Assembly: GCA_963698395.1 (NCBI GenBank)
Contig: CAVOQQ010000001.1
Location: forward strand, 124,001 to 188,000
Source: JBBQUN01 sp963698395
GTDB lineage: Bacteria; Actinomycetota; Acidimicrobiia; Acidimicrobiales; SZUA-35
Length of the DNA stretch: 64,000 nt
Direction of reading: 5' to 3'
This document shows positions 15,330-27,700 of this stretch, piece by piece (position 1 is the stretch's first letter; each line of letters begins with the position of its first letter). A program made the translations under genes and the position numbers. The notes under the pieces were generated by a model. It saw only the letters and a list, made by a program, of their open reading frames with translations. It searched no databases and was not told where the DNA came from.

Positions 15330-18300
15330 TCAGTTTCGATCGAGGGCGCCGAGCGACGTGGTGGGTTCGTCGCTCACCAGGCGGCGCAGCTGTGCGTCGT
15401 CGACGTTCCAGGTCACGCCGCTGGGAACGTTGCCCGCTCTCAGACCGGCCGATCCGAGCAGTTCACCACCGCTGTGCAGCGTCGGACCGAGCATCTGAAC
15501 GCCGTCGACGAAGACCGAGCTGACCCCCATCTCATCGGTGCGAACGACCACCTGGGCCCACGTGTCGGCTGGGATCGAGCCTGCCGCAGGGGCCTCTTGG
15601 CTCCGCGAGCGGCCGATGATCGTTCCGAGGTCAAAGCCCGCCCCGGTCAGCGAGGTTTCGTGCTGGTTGGTGGGCACGGCGCCGGTTCGAGTGCCCGACG
15701 AAATGTCGACAGCAGCGGGGTTGCTGACTCGCCACCACGACGAGAATTCGATCCCCGGTTCGTCGACACCGATGGCCGTGAGCCAGGCGTCGGCGCCGGG
15801 AGCCGTCTCCGGAGCCGACAGCGAGTTCGACCCGGTTCGCCCGAGCGAGGTCGAGACCGTCCATGCGCCGGGAATCGATGTCTGAGCAGCGCCCATCGAA
15901 ACGAACGCCGATGGGTCGATCTGGTTGGAGCGGGCGGTGGCGATCCAGTCGGCGGACCTGGTGGAGTGGCTCACCTGCACCTGATCGAGGCGGCCATCGA
16001 GCCCACGGTCGGCAGCCGCGAGGTTGCCGATGACGAGCGGAATCGAGACATCGGTCGCAAGGGGACCGGTCCCGGGCGCGCTGTCGACCTCGGTGCCGTC
16101 GACGTAGAGTCGGACGATTGCGCCGTCCCACGTTGCCGCGAGCTGATGCCAGACACCGATCCCGACCGCGCCACCACGAACCTCGACCGTGCTTCCACCG
16201 AGCTGCATCCTGGCGACGGCCTCGGCCGTGAAGGAGTCGACGAGCAGTTCGTAGACGGCGGCACCATCGGACGCCGCCTTGGCAACGACCCGAGAATCGA
16301 TGCCGCTCGTGTCGAGCCGTACCCATCCAGAAACCGTCAGTTGATCCGCCAGCACATCGACGGCGGGTCCGACGAGTCGCTCGGTTCCGCCACCCATGTC
16401 GAACCCGTTGCCGACCAACCCGGCGGCAGGCGAGTTGATGTCGAGTCCACCGGCGGCGGTGGTATCGGCGCGGCGACCACTGGAATCGAGTGCAGCGCCG
16501 CCGGCGCCTGCGGCGGTCACGGTGACGAGGGCGGAGAATTCCGACGTCGAGCCGTAGACCGGGCCGGGGGACTCCTCGGTGATCGTCGCGGTGATCACAT
16601 CGCCGATTGTTCCAGGGAAGGCGGCACCAAAGGGCTCCGCTCCACTTCCCGAGTGGCTCAGCGTCGAACTGGCGACCAAGGTCTCGCCTTCGCCGAAGCC
16701 GGAGGCGTCGCCGCCCGAGGGGTTGGTGAAGAACTCGAATCGGTAGCTGCCGGCCGGCACGTCGTAGCTTCCCGAGAGAGTGATGATTCCCCCCGATTCG
16801 GTCGCCGAGGTGATCACCGGATGGTTGAGCAGCCCGTTGGGTCCCGTGTCACCGTCGAGGGAGTCGTTGGCGGTGACGCCGTTGGCGTCTTCGGTGCCGC
16901 CGTCGAGGTCGATCCCAATTCCGGCGTTCCCAACGATCGTGTTGCCGATCATGGCGTTGTCGGCGGCGCTGCCCGAGACGGCCAGGCCAATAGCGTCGTT
17001 CCCTGCGATCAGGTTCCCTTCACCGGCCACGGTTCCGCCGACCAGGTTCCCCGAGGTATTGCTGAGCAAGATTCCCGAGCGTGTGTTCGGATCGTCTGCG
17101 CCATTGCCGATCGGGCTCGAGGCTGACGCGTCGAGTCCGACGATGTTCCCCTGGATCGTGTTGTCGGTTGCGTTCGGACCCCAGAGGTAGAGCCCATGCC
17201 AGCTGTTCCCCGATACGACGTTCCCCTCTGCTCCGGGACCGCCCAGGTCGTTCCCCGAACCGTCCCACAGGGCAACGCCCATCTGCTGGGGAGCCCCCGC
17301 CCCGTAGGGCAACGCAGCGACGCCATCGCGGTCGGTGCCGATGTAGTTGCCGATGACTCGGGTGCCACTCGAGACCGCGGGTGCGCCGTCGCTGAGGTCG
17401 TCGATGAACACACCGCGCAGTCGATTGCCCGAGATCACGTTGCGGTCGGCAACAGCCGATCCCCCGATGATCGTGCCGGTGGAGCCGTAGATGTAGATGC
17501 CATTGCTCCTGTTGCCGACGTTGCCGACGTTGCCGGTCACATCTGGCCCGATGTGGTTGCCGACGATGGAGTTGCCGGCGCCGCCCAGTACCTCGATCCC
17601 ACTGGTGAAACGGTTGATCACGAACGCCCGAACCGTGCTGGCGTTCGACGTGAGCACCAGTCCGCTGGCCAGCGCTCCGGCAAGCGAGCCGTCGAGCTCG
17701 ACGATCGGTGCCGAGGCGGCACCGGGCTGGGTGGACGCATCGAGTGTGAGAGTGTCAGTGATCGTTGGGAGCGTCGCAACCGGATGGATCGTGTACGAGA
17801 GTGGTGAAGCGGTGTAGCCGCTGTCCGTTGTCGGAATGGAGAACTGACTGGATTGGGCGCCCGTGATCGCTTCGCTGTTCTCGATGAGTTGGCGGATGGA
17901 TCCTTGCCCGGAGCGGCCGGTGTCGTGGCGCAATACCTCGCCGTGCGCTTCTGTGCCGTTGTGCAGCGGGCTGAAGTAGACGTGGCGACCGGCGAAGACC
18001 GCGCCTGCAAAGCCGTCCGGGTCGCTACCGATGCCGTTGTTCCCGGCATCGAACGTCGTCCAAGACCCAACGGTCGTGAAGTCGCCGACCGTGTCGTAGC
18101 GCAGCACTTCACCGTGGTTGCCGCTTCCGTTGTCGAAGGGCACGAAGTAGAGATGTCGGCCGTCGAACGTGGCTCCCCGGAATCCGTCGGGGTCATTGCC
18201 GACGCCGTTGGCGCCGGGGTCGAAGGCCGTCCATGAGCCAGCCGCAGAGAAGCCACCTGCGGTGTCGTAGCGAAGTACTTCACCGTGGCGGCCGCCGGCG

Positions 18301-21300
18301 TTCTGGCTCGGTACGAAGTAGAGGTGCCGGCCGTCGAAGACGACACCGGCGAATCCGTCGGCACCGCTGCCGACGCCGTTGGCGCCCGGGTCGAAGGTCG
18401 TCCAGGACCCAGCTGCGTTGAACGCTGCCTGGGTGTCGTAGCGGAGCACTTCACCGTGGAAGTCGGTGCCATTGTCGAATGGCGCCAAGTAGAGGTAGCG
18501 GCCGTCGAACGCTGCGCCGACGAATCCGTCGGGGTCGGTGCCGACGCCGTTGGCACCGGGGTCGAAGGCGGCCCAGGACCCAGCTGCGGTGAACGCTGCC
18601 TGGGTGTCGTAGCGCAGCACCTCACCGTGCTTCGTGCCGCCATTGTCGAACGGTGAGAAGTAGACGTAGCGGCCATCCCATACAGCACCTAGGTAACCGT
18701 CGGGGTCGGTGCCGACGCCGTTGGCACCGGGGTCGAAGGCGGCCCAGGATCCAGCGGAATCGAAGGTGGCCTGCGTGTCGTAGCGGAGCACTTCACCATG
18801 GCGGGAGCCATACGGTGAGAAGTAGATGTGGTGGCCGTCGAAGACGGCCCCGGCGTAGCCGATCGGCGTGGTGCCGACACCGTTGGCGCTCGGGTCGAAG
18901 GTCGACCACGAGCCAGGCGCGGAGAAGGCTCCGGTCGTGTCGTAGCGCAGCACCTCCCCGTGGTACGTGACACCGTCGCCGTAGGGGGCGAAGTAGAGGT
19001 AGCGGCCATCGTCGACGACGCCGCGGTAGCCGTCGGGATCGACACCAACGCCGTTCGCACCAGCGTCGTAGGTCTCCCAGGATGTCGGATCGGTGAACGA
19101 GCCGGGATCGAGCTCATCGAGGGTGTTGGACACGACCTGGAACGAGAAGCCGCTCTCGAGACCGGTGACGTCGGCGCCAGCCACGATGGCGCGGTGCACG
19201 TGTTCCGAGCGGGCCAAAGACGGGAATCCGTCGGCAACATCGGCCTGTTTGCCTCCGACGAGAGGCCCGTCGGCCACGGTGTAGCCGAAGGTCGTTCCGT
19301 TCCAGGTGACGGCATCGGCCGAGGCGTAGGTCTGATCGGCCCACACGTCGCTGCGGTCGAAGCTCACGTTGTAGCCGGCAGCGGGCTCGATGCTCGTCGA
19401 GTCGACGGCGGCCCAGTAGATCCCGTCGGCATCGACGTCGACCGACCAGTTGCCCGAACCGTCGGTGACTGCGGTTCCGGCGATGGGATCACCAGCGTCG
19501 GGTTCGCCATTCCCCTGATCGGCGAAGACCCACACCTGGACTGCGGGTACGCCGACGCCGTCATCGAGGATGTCGCCGTCGCCGTCGACATCTTCCCAGA
19601 CCGAGCCAGAAACAGCATCGCGGACCTCTCCAACGGCACTGATGGCGGCCGAGAACTCCGACGTCGATCCGTAGACCGGGCCGGCGAACTCCTCGGTGAT
19701 CGTCGCGGTGATCACGTCGCCGCCTGTGCCGGGGAACGCAGCGCCGAAGGGTTCGGGTCCACCTCCCGAGTGGCTCAGCGTCGAACTGGCGACCAACGTC
19801 TCGCCCTCGCCATAGCCGGAGGCGTCGCCACCAGACGGGTTGGTGAAGAACTCGAATCGGTAGCTGCCGGCCGGCACGTCGTAGCTTCCGGAGAGGGTGA
19901 TGATGCCCCCCGATTCGGTCGCCGAGGAGATCTCCGGGTAGTTGAGCTGTCCGTTTGGTCCGCCATCGGCATCGAGCGGATCGTTGGGGGTGACGCCGTC
20001 GATGTTCAAGTCGAATCCGAGTCCGCCATTGTCGTGGATCGAGTTGCCGAGGAGCGTGATCTGGTCGGCGGCGGCGTGGGTGAGCACCGCGTGGCTCGGG
20101 TGGTTGGCGATCTCGTTGCCGGCGCCGGCCGCCGTGCCGCCGATCACGACGTTCGACGAAGCGAACAACGAGATGCCTCTGAATCCGTTTCCGACTGCTG
20201 TCGTTCCGTCAGACCCAACGCCGATCAGGTTGCCCTCGACCCGAGCGTCGAGGATGCCGCTGGAGAACTGGATGCCATCGACGGTGTTCCCGCCGATGAC
20301 GTTCCCGGCACCCATCGCGGTACCGCCGATGACCAAACGGTCGCCCCCGGCCAAGATGCCGTTGCCGAGGTTGCCGCGGTCGAGCAAGCCGGTCCCATCG
20401 GTGCCGATACGGTTTCCTTCGATCGCGACATCGGTTCCGCTCGTCATGATTCCCGAGGAACCGTTCCACGAGATCGTGTTGCCGGCACCCGGACCGCCGA
20501 TCGTCACGTTGGATCCGAACTCGATTCGGATGCCCTCGGAACCATTGCCGAGGTCGGTGTCTTCGTCGATGGCCAAACCGATCGTGTTTCCCGCAATCGT
20601 GGCGGTGTCCGCCCACGAGACCAACACACCCGACGATCCGCTTGCCGAGATCACGTTCCCTGCGCCGACTGCCGAGCCGCCGATGGTGGTGGACTGTGTG
20701 TTGCCGAGCAGTTCGATCCCGTTGGTGCCGTTGCCGCGATCGATCATGCCGGATGCGTCGGTACCGATGAGGTTGCCCTCGATCCGGTTGCCACTCGTCG
20801 AGAGATTGGTGTTGGCATTGACATGTACACCCTGGGCAGCGTTCCCCGAGATCACGTTTCCTGCGCCCGGTCCACCGATCAGGGTGTTGTTGGCACCGTT
20901 GTAGAGCACGATGCCGTGTCGCCCGTTGGCGACGATGGTGGCGCCATCCAGGCCGAGCCCGATGGTGTTCGCCTCGATGATGGTGCCCGGTGTGACGTCG
21001 TCGACCTCGATACCGTCGTTGGTGTTGCCCGAGATGACGTTCCCCGCGCCGACCTGCCCGATTCGGGTTCCCGAGCTGCCGTTGGCCACCCACACGCCGT
21101 CCGAACCGTTGGGGATGGGTGAAGTGCCGGTGATGTCGGTGCCGATGAGGTTGCCGATGACGATGTTGTTGTTCGTGCCGAACACGGTGATGCCGTCGGT
21201 GGTGTTTCCCGAGACGATATTGCGGTCGGCTGGATTCGTGCCGCCGACGGTTGTCGGGCCGGAGCCGCTTTGGAGATCGACTCCGCGCTCGCCGTTGGGA

Positions 21301-24021
21301 CGAGCGACCAGGCCGCTGTGGTCGACGCCGAGATGGTTGCCGGCGATGACGATCGTTCCAGCGCTCGCGTCTACCTCGATGCCATCGGCGCCGAATCGGT
21401 TGATGGCAAGTCCGCGAATCTCCACGTCGTCGGCTGCAACGACGAGGCCGTCGACCCCTGCTCCGGTTGCCGAGCCGTTCAGCTCGATCACGGGCGTCCC
21501 GCCGAAGTCCGGTTCGGTCGATCCGTCGATGGTGAGGGGGGTGACGATACTCGGGAGTCCGGTGGCGCCAACGTCGATCGTGTGCGCCCCCCCGACGAGG
21601 CTGGCCGGGATGTCGAACTCGATGGTGTCGACGATTCCCGGTGCGTTGGCCTCGGTCAGTGCCGCCCGAAGTGTGCACTCTGCTGCAGCCCCGACCATTG
21701 CGCCGGTGTCGCATCGATCGTCTCCCGGCGTTGCGTCGTCGTTGTCGCCGGTGGAGTTCACGACGACGGTCGGCGACGAGACGGCTGCCGCCGCGGAGAG
21801 CTCGGATGTCGATGAGTAGCCGGTGGTCGCTCCCGAGTCGATGGCAGTTGCCGTGGCCGTGATGACGTCGCCCGGCCCTGCAGCGATCGAGAAGCTATGG
21901 CCGGCACCGGGGCTGACAGTCGCCACGCCCGTCAATCGCTCGCCTTCCCAGTTCCCGGCCGGGTTCGTTCCCGAAGGGTTCGTGAAGAACTCGACTCGGT
22001 ACTGATCAGGATTGGCGGGAACGTCGAGGTCGAAGGTGACGACGGTCGACGAACCGTCACTGATCGCCGACGTGATGAACGGGAAGTTCAGCCGATCGTT
22101 CGGGCCACCATCACCATCGCCTGCATCGTTGGGCGTGACGCCGAGCGGGCCGAGGTCGATACCGATGCCCCGGCTCCCGACAAGCGAGTTGCCGAGGATC
22201 GAGTTGCCCGTACCGGCGGTGGACTGGATGGTGATGCTGTTCGGGTTGGCAGCGTTGGTGCCGGCGTTGGCGATGGTGTTCGCCTCGCCGGCGACGACGC
22301 CGCCGATCAGTGTGTTGGCGGCCCCCGACCCCAACTCGATGCCGGCGTTGTGTCCCGACCAGACCGCCACGTTGGCGTCATCCGTGCCGATCGTGTTCCG
22401 CTGGATGATCGTGCCGGTAGACGAGCCGGTGACTCGCACGCCGCCCCCGTTCGGGTGTGCAATGAGGTTGTCTTCGATCGTGGTGCCGTCGGCGCCATTG
22501 AGGATCGCTACGCCGTCGGCGCCGTTGGCGATGACGGTGGATCGGTCGGCCGAGACTCCGATCGTGTTGCCGCTGATGATGCGTGCCGTCGGCGGCCTCG
22601 CTCGTGACGTACACCCCGGCACCGCCGTTGCCCGAGACGACATTGGCCTCGATCAGCGTCGCCGACGCGCTGTTGAAGACATTGATTCCGTGCGACGCGT
22701 TCGGTAGTGGTGCGTTGCCATTGGCCGTCGTGCCGAGGTAGTTGCCTCGAAGGATGTTTCCGATCGCCGTCGAGTTCTTGATGTGCAGCCCGTCGTTGGT
22801 GTTGCCAGAAACGACGTTGCGATCGACGACACTCGTTCCGCCGACGATGTTGCCCGGGGTCTTGATGTTGATTCCCCACGCATTCGGTTCGGCGATGGTG
22901 CCGGTCACATCGGTGCCCACGTAGTTGCCGACGATCGTGTTCCCGCCGAGGAACTCGACGTCGATGGCGTCGTCGCCGAAGTTGTTGACGACGAGCCCAC
23001 GAATCGTCGAGCCACCGCCGGTGATCCACAGTCCGTTCTCCTCGCCGGCCGAGACCGATGTTCCATCGATCTCGATGACCGGTCGTCTGTTGGTCGTGTA
23101 CTCGGGCTGACTCGACCCATCGATGTACATCGGGGTCGAGACCTCGGGCAGCAACGACGTCGGCTGCAACGTGAACCGCTCCGGTGATGATCCGTAGCCG
23201 GATTCGGTCTGCGGAAGGTCGAAGAAGATGACGTCGAAACCTGCGAGCGCGTTGGCCTCCTGGATGGCAGCTCGGAGGGTGCAAGCGGGGTCACCCTGGG
23301 AATTCGTGGATCCCGTGCTGCAGACACCGTTGCCCGCTGTGGCGTCACCGGCGTTGCCGCTGGAGTTCACGACGAGCCCGCTCGTCACCACCACGCTCTT
23401 GGTGTCGGCCCACGTCCCATCCTCGTCGTCCACCGACACCGTGATGACGTACGAGCCGTTGGTCGGGTAGCTGTGGTTCGCCCAGCTCGGCGCCCCACCC
23501 GTGGCGTCGATCGATCCGTCTCCCCAGTTCACGGTCCAATTCGAGATGGTGTCGTTGCCGGGATCCGTCACGTCGATGCCGATGTCGAGCGGTTGGCCGG
23601 TCGCGGCATACGCCGAGCCGGCGATCGTGATCGTCGGGGCGGTGTTGGTGACGGTCAGACCGGAGAGCGACGTGGACGTGTGGGTGGTCACGCCGTCGCC
23701 CGTTTGTAGGCCGATGGCGTAGCTGCCGTCGTCATCCACACCGAGTTCGACGAGGCGTGACCAGAGCACCGACGGGGTCATTCCGAACGCATCGTCGAAC
23801 TGGCCGTCGCTGTCCAGATCCCACGCCCAGCTGGTGGCCCCCGACGAGCCCGAACCGTCCAGGTTGAGCACCGCACCCTCACTGATCAGGTAGGGCCCAC
23901 CGACGACGGCGAGGGGTGCGGCGAGTGCCGACTGGGGCACGAGCACGGAGAGGGAAGCGAACAACGCCAGCGCCGACACCGACGCGAGTCTTCGCCTCCT
24001 TCTGCGATGAGGAATGACCAT
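15330..24021 (-). CDS. Giant secreted PKD / beta-helix / LamG repeat protein (one frameshift)
   Basis: If read across one frameshift near 22580, the product has about 2,900 residues. Order: signal peptide (RRRRRRLASVSALALFASL, cleavage near ALAAP, residue 35); two PKD-like domains (DPGNDTISNWTVNWGDGS); a CSLREA-like motif (ACTLRAAIQEANA); right-handed beta-helix repeats of the N-x-I-x-G-N-x-I-G type; a second CSLREA motif (CTLRAALTEANA); more helix; an SdrD-B-like module (VWEDVDGDGDILDDGVG); seven 58-residue repeats ending GEVLRYDT; more helix; and a LamG-like domain (WHQLAATWDGAIVRLYVDG). It is the last gene of the signal peptidase/TasA-like operon, so it is probably a surface or matrix protein. 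No sortase motif is seen. The frameshift (one extra C in a T-I-I-S-G-N context) is real decay or a sequence error. Confidence 0.8.
16532..16810. repeat. Intragenic direct repeat, copy 1
   Basis: This 279-bp segment matches 19649-19927 with no gap and only scattered substitutions. The offset is 3,117 bases, a multiple of three, so both encode the same module in frame (SGGIITLSGSYDVPAGSYRF, FEFFTNPSGGDASG, VASSTLSHSG). Duplication of a beta-sandwich-like spacer that follows each beta-helix block. Confidence 0.85.
17922..19086. repeat. Seven tandem 58-residue repeats
   Basis: The consensus in the giant protein is SW-x-x-FDPGANGVG-x-DPDG, then AVFDGRYLYFxPFDNG, then HGEVLRYDT. The HGEVLRYDT-type end recurs near 17930, 18090, 18260, 18435, 18610, 18780 and 18940, at intervals of 162-174 bases. 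The last repeat is the most diverged (RHDT, NNGIG). The repeated YLYF/YVYF strand pattern suggests a beta-propeller-like fold of seven blades, which is inference. Confidence 0.85.
19649..19927. repeat. Intragenic direct repeat, copy 2
   Basis: Partner of 16532-16810, see there. The few differences include changes next to the CCGGCGAACTCC and GGGGACTCC segments. The two copies could recombine and delete or duplicate the 3.1 kb between them, which carries the seven 58-residue repeats and the SdrD-B-like module, without breaking the frame. Confidence 0.85.
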
Positions 24022-24033
24022 TGGCCTGTCGGC

Positions 24034-24642
24034 CTACGGGTTGTTGGCGGTCTGCTCGGCGGCGAAGTCGAGGGTCGCGATGGTGGACACACCCTGGCCC
24101 GCCGTCGAGGACAACGGCAGGGTGACGTTCACACAGAGGACTTCACTGGCCGAGGGGGCCAAGACCCGATCGCCGGCATCGGCCCCGGCTGCCGCCGAAC
24201 CGAGAACGGCGTCGGTGCCGGTGCTACCGAGTGGCCCGGCGTAGAGCGTGGTGCCGTCTGCTGCCCAGCCGGTGTTGGTGCAAGCCGTGACACCGGATTT
24301 CACCGTGAGGACGAGCTCGGCCGCGAGCACGTCCTCCGTCGTCGTCGACTCCATGGCGTAGCGGAGGTCGAGTGAGCCGCTGTTGCCGACGGTCAGCGGG
24401 TTCGTCACCTGATCGCCCGGTGCCATCGCAGGCATCGACACGACCGCCGACGCCGGCGCGGCGGTGATGTCGACGGTGCCGGTCGAGAACGAGTTGGCGC
24501 CGACGCTGGCGGAGTCGGTGAACAGTGCGAGTGACGTGACCGCAACTACCGAGGCGCCGACCACGACGACGGCGATGGAAAGCAGGACCTTCGCGGCCTT
24601 GCCGGTGGCGGAACGTCCGCTTGTGGTGGTTGTCGCTGTCAT
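24034..24642 (-). CDS. TasA/camelysin-like secreted protein with SipW-type signal (fourth)
   Basis: A 202-residue protein. After a basic N-terminus a long hydrophobic segment (VLLSIAVVVVGASVVAVTSL) leads into ALFTDSASVGANSFSTGTVD, the pattern of SipW-dependent signal sequences as in TasA and camelysin. The rest is a beta-sandwich: MPAMAPGDQVTNPLTVGNSG, LDLRYAME, and a C-terminal LCVNVTLPLSSTAGQG. TasA-type proteins form extracellular fibres or surface layers. It lies 12 bases upstream of the giant protein and 120 bases after the second signal peptidase fusion, so it is part of the same operon and probably a substrate of the linked peptidases. Two cysteines could form a disulphide. Confidence 0.85.
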   Translation of the reverse strand: MTATTTTSGRSATGKAAKVLLSIAVVVVGASVVAVTSLALFTDSASVGANSFSTGTVDITAAPASAVVSMPAMAPGDQVTNPLTVGNSGSLDLRYAMESTTTEDVLAAELVLTVKSGVTACTNTGWAADGTTLYAGPLGSTGTDAVLGSAAAGADAGDRVLAPSASEVLCVNVTLPLSSTAGQGVSTIATLDFAAEQTANNP

Positions 24643-24761
24643 GTTCGCTCATTCGCTCGACTGGTCGTTTCGTCGCCGCTCGAAGCATCGGAAGCTCGGT
24701 CGACGGAAGAAGACAAATGGGCCAACCGACCCATCACCGCGCGGCCACCGCACCGAAGCCC

Positions 24762-27700
24762 TCAGTTGCCGATCAAGACGAGATCGGCATCAGGTCCCCA
24801 GACGCCGATCGGATCGCTCTGATCCGCCGCTGTCGGGTTGGCCAGATACACGAACAGCTGTGTGTCGGTGTTGCTGTCGATCACCGGTATCCGAACCCAG
24901 GCGGAAAGGATCCCGGTGCCGGAGTTCCACGATTCGATCTGATGGTCGAGGCGGGTGACGCCGTCGGCAGCGACGAAAATCAGATCGTCACCGTCGGGCT
25001 GAGCGTTCAGTCCGAGATCGGCGTCGGCCAGCTGGACCAACAGAGGGAAGTCGTTCAACGGCCCGGCAATCTGCGCGCTGTCGATCGCCAGGGGCCGACG
25101 GATGGTCCAGTCGCCCTGGTCGAACCAGACGCCCGACGTTGGTGCGGATGCGGTCACGACGGTTGCCGGCGAGCGCAGGTTCGCCTCGACGAATCCCACC
25201 CGATCGGCGGACCACACCGATGAGCCGATCTGTACTTCGCCGAGCCGGCCGTCGAGGGTCCGCGTTCCGGCGGCGTCGCCGCCCAGAACGATCGGGGTAC
25301 TGGCACCGCTCACCGTCGATCCCGTTGCGGAGGTCGAGCCGACCGCCGCCCCATCGAGATAGAGCACTGCGTTCGATCCGTCCCAGGTCGCCGCCAGGTG
25401 GTGCCAGGTTCCGGCGGTGATCGTCCCTCCCAGGACCTCCTTAGAGGTTCCCCCGGTGCGGATCCGGAATCGGCCGGTCGGCGCGACCGAGGTGTCGATC
25501 GCCAGCTCGAAGACGCCGGCAAGGGTCGGGTCACCCTGAGCGACGAGGACCGGGTCGGAGCCGAACGTGTCGGCCGAGAACCAGGTGGACACGGTGAACG
25601 GCTGCGCGGCGACAGCCAGCGGTGCCGCCTCGAACCGGTCGGTCGTTCCGTCGAGGTCGGCTGCCGGCCCGGATGTCGTCACAACGAGAACCGGATCGCC
25701 CAGTGCCAGGCCATCGAGCTGATTGGGGCCGACATCGTCGAGCGTCGGGGCTTGGCCGAATGGATCGCGAGCGAGATGCCACGAGGCGATCTCGCCACTC
25801 CAGACCGCCCGGGGCCGAGACTGATCCGGCGCATCGGGCGCCCCGTAATAGAGGTGAATGGTCGTGTCGGTCGATGACGAGATCGTCGGGATGGTGACCC
25901 ACGCCGTCAGCGAGCCACCGCTCCACTCCTCGATCTCGTGTTGCAGGGGAGTGATCCCGTCAGCGAGGGTGAATCGGAAGTCGGAGCCATCGGGCTGCGC
26001 GTTGGCAGCCAGGTCCGGATCGCTGACCCGGACCAAGACCTGCTGACCGCTCAGGTCGGAACTCACCGCCGTTGCATCGATCGTGAGCTCCAGACGACGG
26101 GTCCATGGGTCGGCTCGATACCAGCCGGTGCCGCCTGTCCGGTCCTCGAACTGGCCGAGCGTTCCGCCCTCGAACCCCTCGACGAGGAGCCAAACGTTGG
26201 CTGGATCGTCCAACACCGGTGGCGGCGACGCATTGCCGAAGTACAGCCAATAGCTGACCGTTTCGTTGGCCGAGATCGACTCCTGGGTCCGGAACCAGAG
26301 GGTGGTATCGGCTGCGTTCCAAGCGCTGTCGTCGTCGAGTACCCGATCGAGTTCGGTCCACGACACGCCGTCATGGCGCCACACTCGGATGTCGTCCCCG
26401 GACGGGAGCGAGAGTCCGCTCGCCACCAACGAGCCGTGATCGAGCGCGAGCGGCGCGGTGTAGCCATCGGGCGCATCGACGGTGCCGGCGGTGATGTCGA
26501 TTCGTTGCCGGAACGGCGAGAGCGGATCGGCCCAGGACGGCCCGCCCCAGGTGATGACCTGCCAGGTGAACGACGCCAGCGATGCCGCGCTGTCACGTTC
26601 GACCGACACCGTGGTCGCATCGATCAGCGTCATGGCGCCGGACGCTTCGCCGAGCACGTCGTCGGTGACGTGGTCGGTCGATCCTCCACTCGCTGAACCG
26701 GGCACCATGACGGTGGACAGCGCAACCGAGCGGTCCAGGTCGACAGGAGCGAGTCTTGCCGTGCCGGACAGCTCAGTTGGAGCGAGATTGAGGACTCCTC
26801 GTTGCACCGTCGAACCGTCTCGCAACTCGATCACCTGGACGGCGATGTCGATCGAATCGGTCGAGACCAGTCGACTCACCTCGATCGTCGACGAGTCGAC
26901 GAGGGCGACTCGCACCAATCGCTCCCCGATGTCGGGGCCGACCGAGGGTGAGGTGACCGAGGCGAGGAGGAACGTCGTGGCTGGGTCGACCGGAGACGGA
27001 AGCGTGATCGTCGTCGACCCGGACCCGGATCCGAGAGAAGCCGACACGGTCTGAACGGCGGCATCACCCGGTGCGGTGAACGTGACGACCTGCCAGGCGT
27101 ACTGCTGGAGGAGCGGGGTCGGTGCTCCCGCGTCGGACCGGATCTCCACGGTGTCTTCACCGACCAGTTCGAAGACCTGCAGGTCGTCGGTGTCCGCATC
27201 GGTTGCGGTGGCAACCGGAACGCTCGAGCCGAGGACGAACGACGTCGACGGATCGACCGGCTCGATCGGTAGGTCGAGCTGGTTGGTGCCGTTGCCGCTC
27301 GAGGAGCCACGCTGGACGCTGACGCCGCAGTCATACTCGACCACAGACCACTCGATCATGATCGGCGGCGGAACACCGGCGTCGGTCTGTCGAGTGAACT
27401 CGATGGTCGTGCCTGCGGTCAGCTCGCCCATCACCGTCGAGTCGCTCGGTTCGTTCGACGCGCTCCTCACCGAGAAGACGAGGAAGGACGCCTGCGGGTC
27501 GACGGCGGCGATCGAAACGGTTTGCGTTCCGTCAGTGGTATTCAGGAGTTGGCCTGACTGCACCGATCCGAGGCGGGCGTCGTAGCAGGCACTGGCCGAG
27601 AACAGGTTGTTGCCGACCCCGTCGACGCCGAGGTAGAGCGACCAGGCGACCCCCGTCGTCCCGAACAGGACCCCGATCGCCGTGGCTGCTCCGATCCTCC

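Noticed and set aside
15216..17126. Plus-strand frame of 636 codons and similar long frames at 18828-21122
   Set aside because: They are antisense to the repetitive giant protein; high GC and repeats keep them open, and they carry no recognisable domain.
17922..19086. CRISPR-like regular repeats
   Set aside because: The units are coding, diverged at third positions, about 170 bases long and in frame with the giant protein; they have no short repeat-spacer structure.
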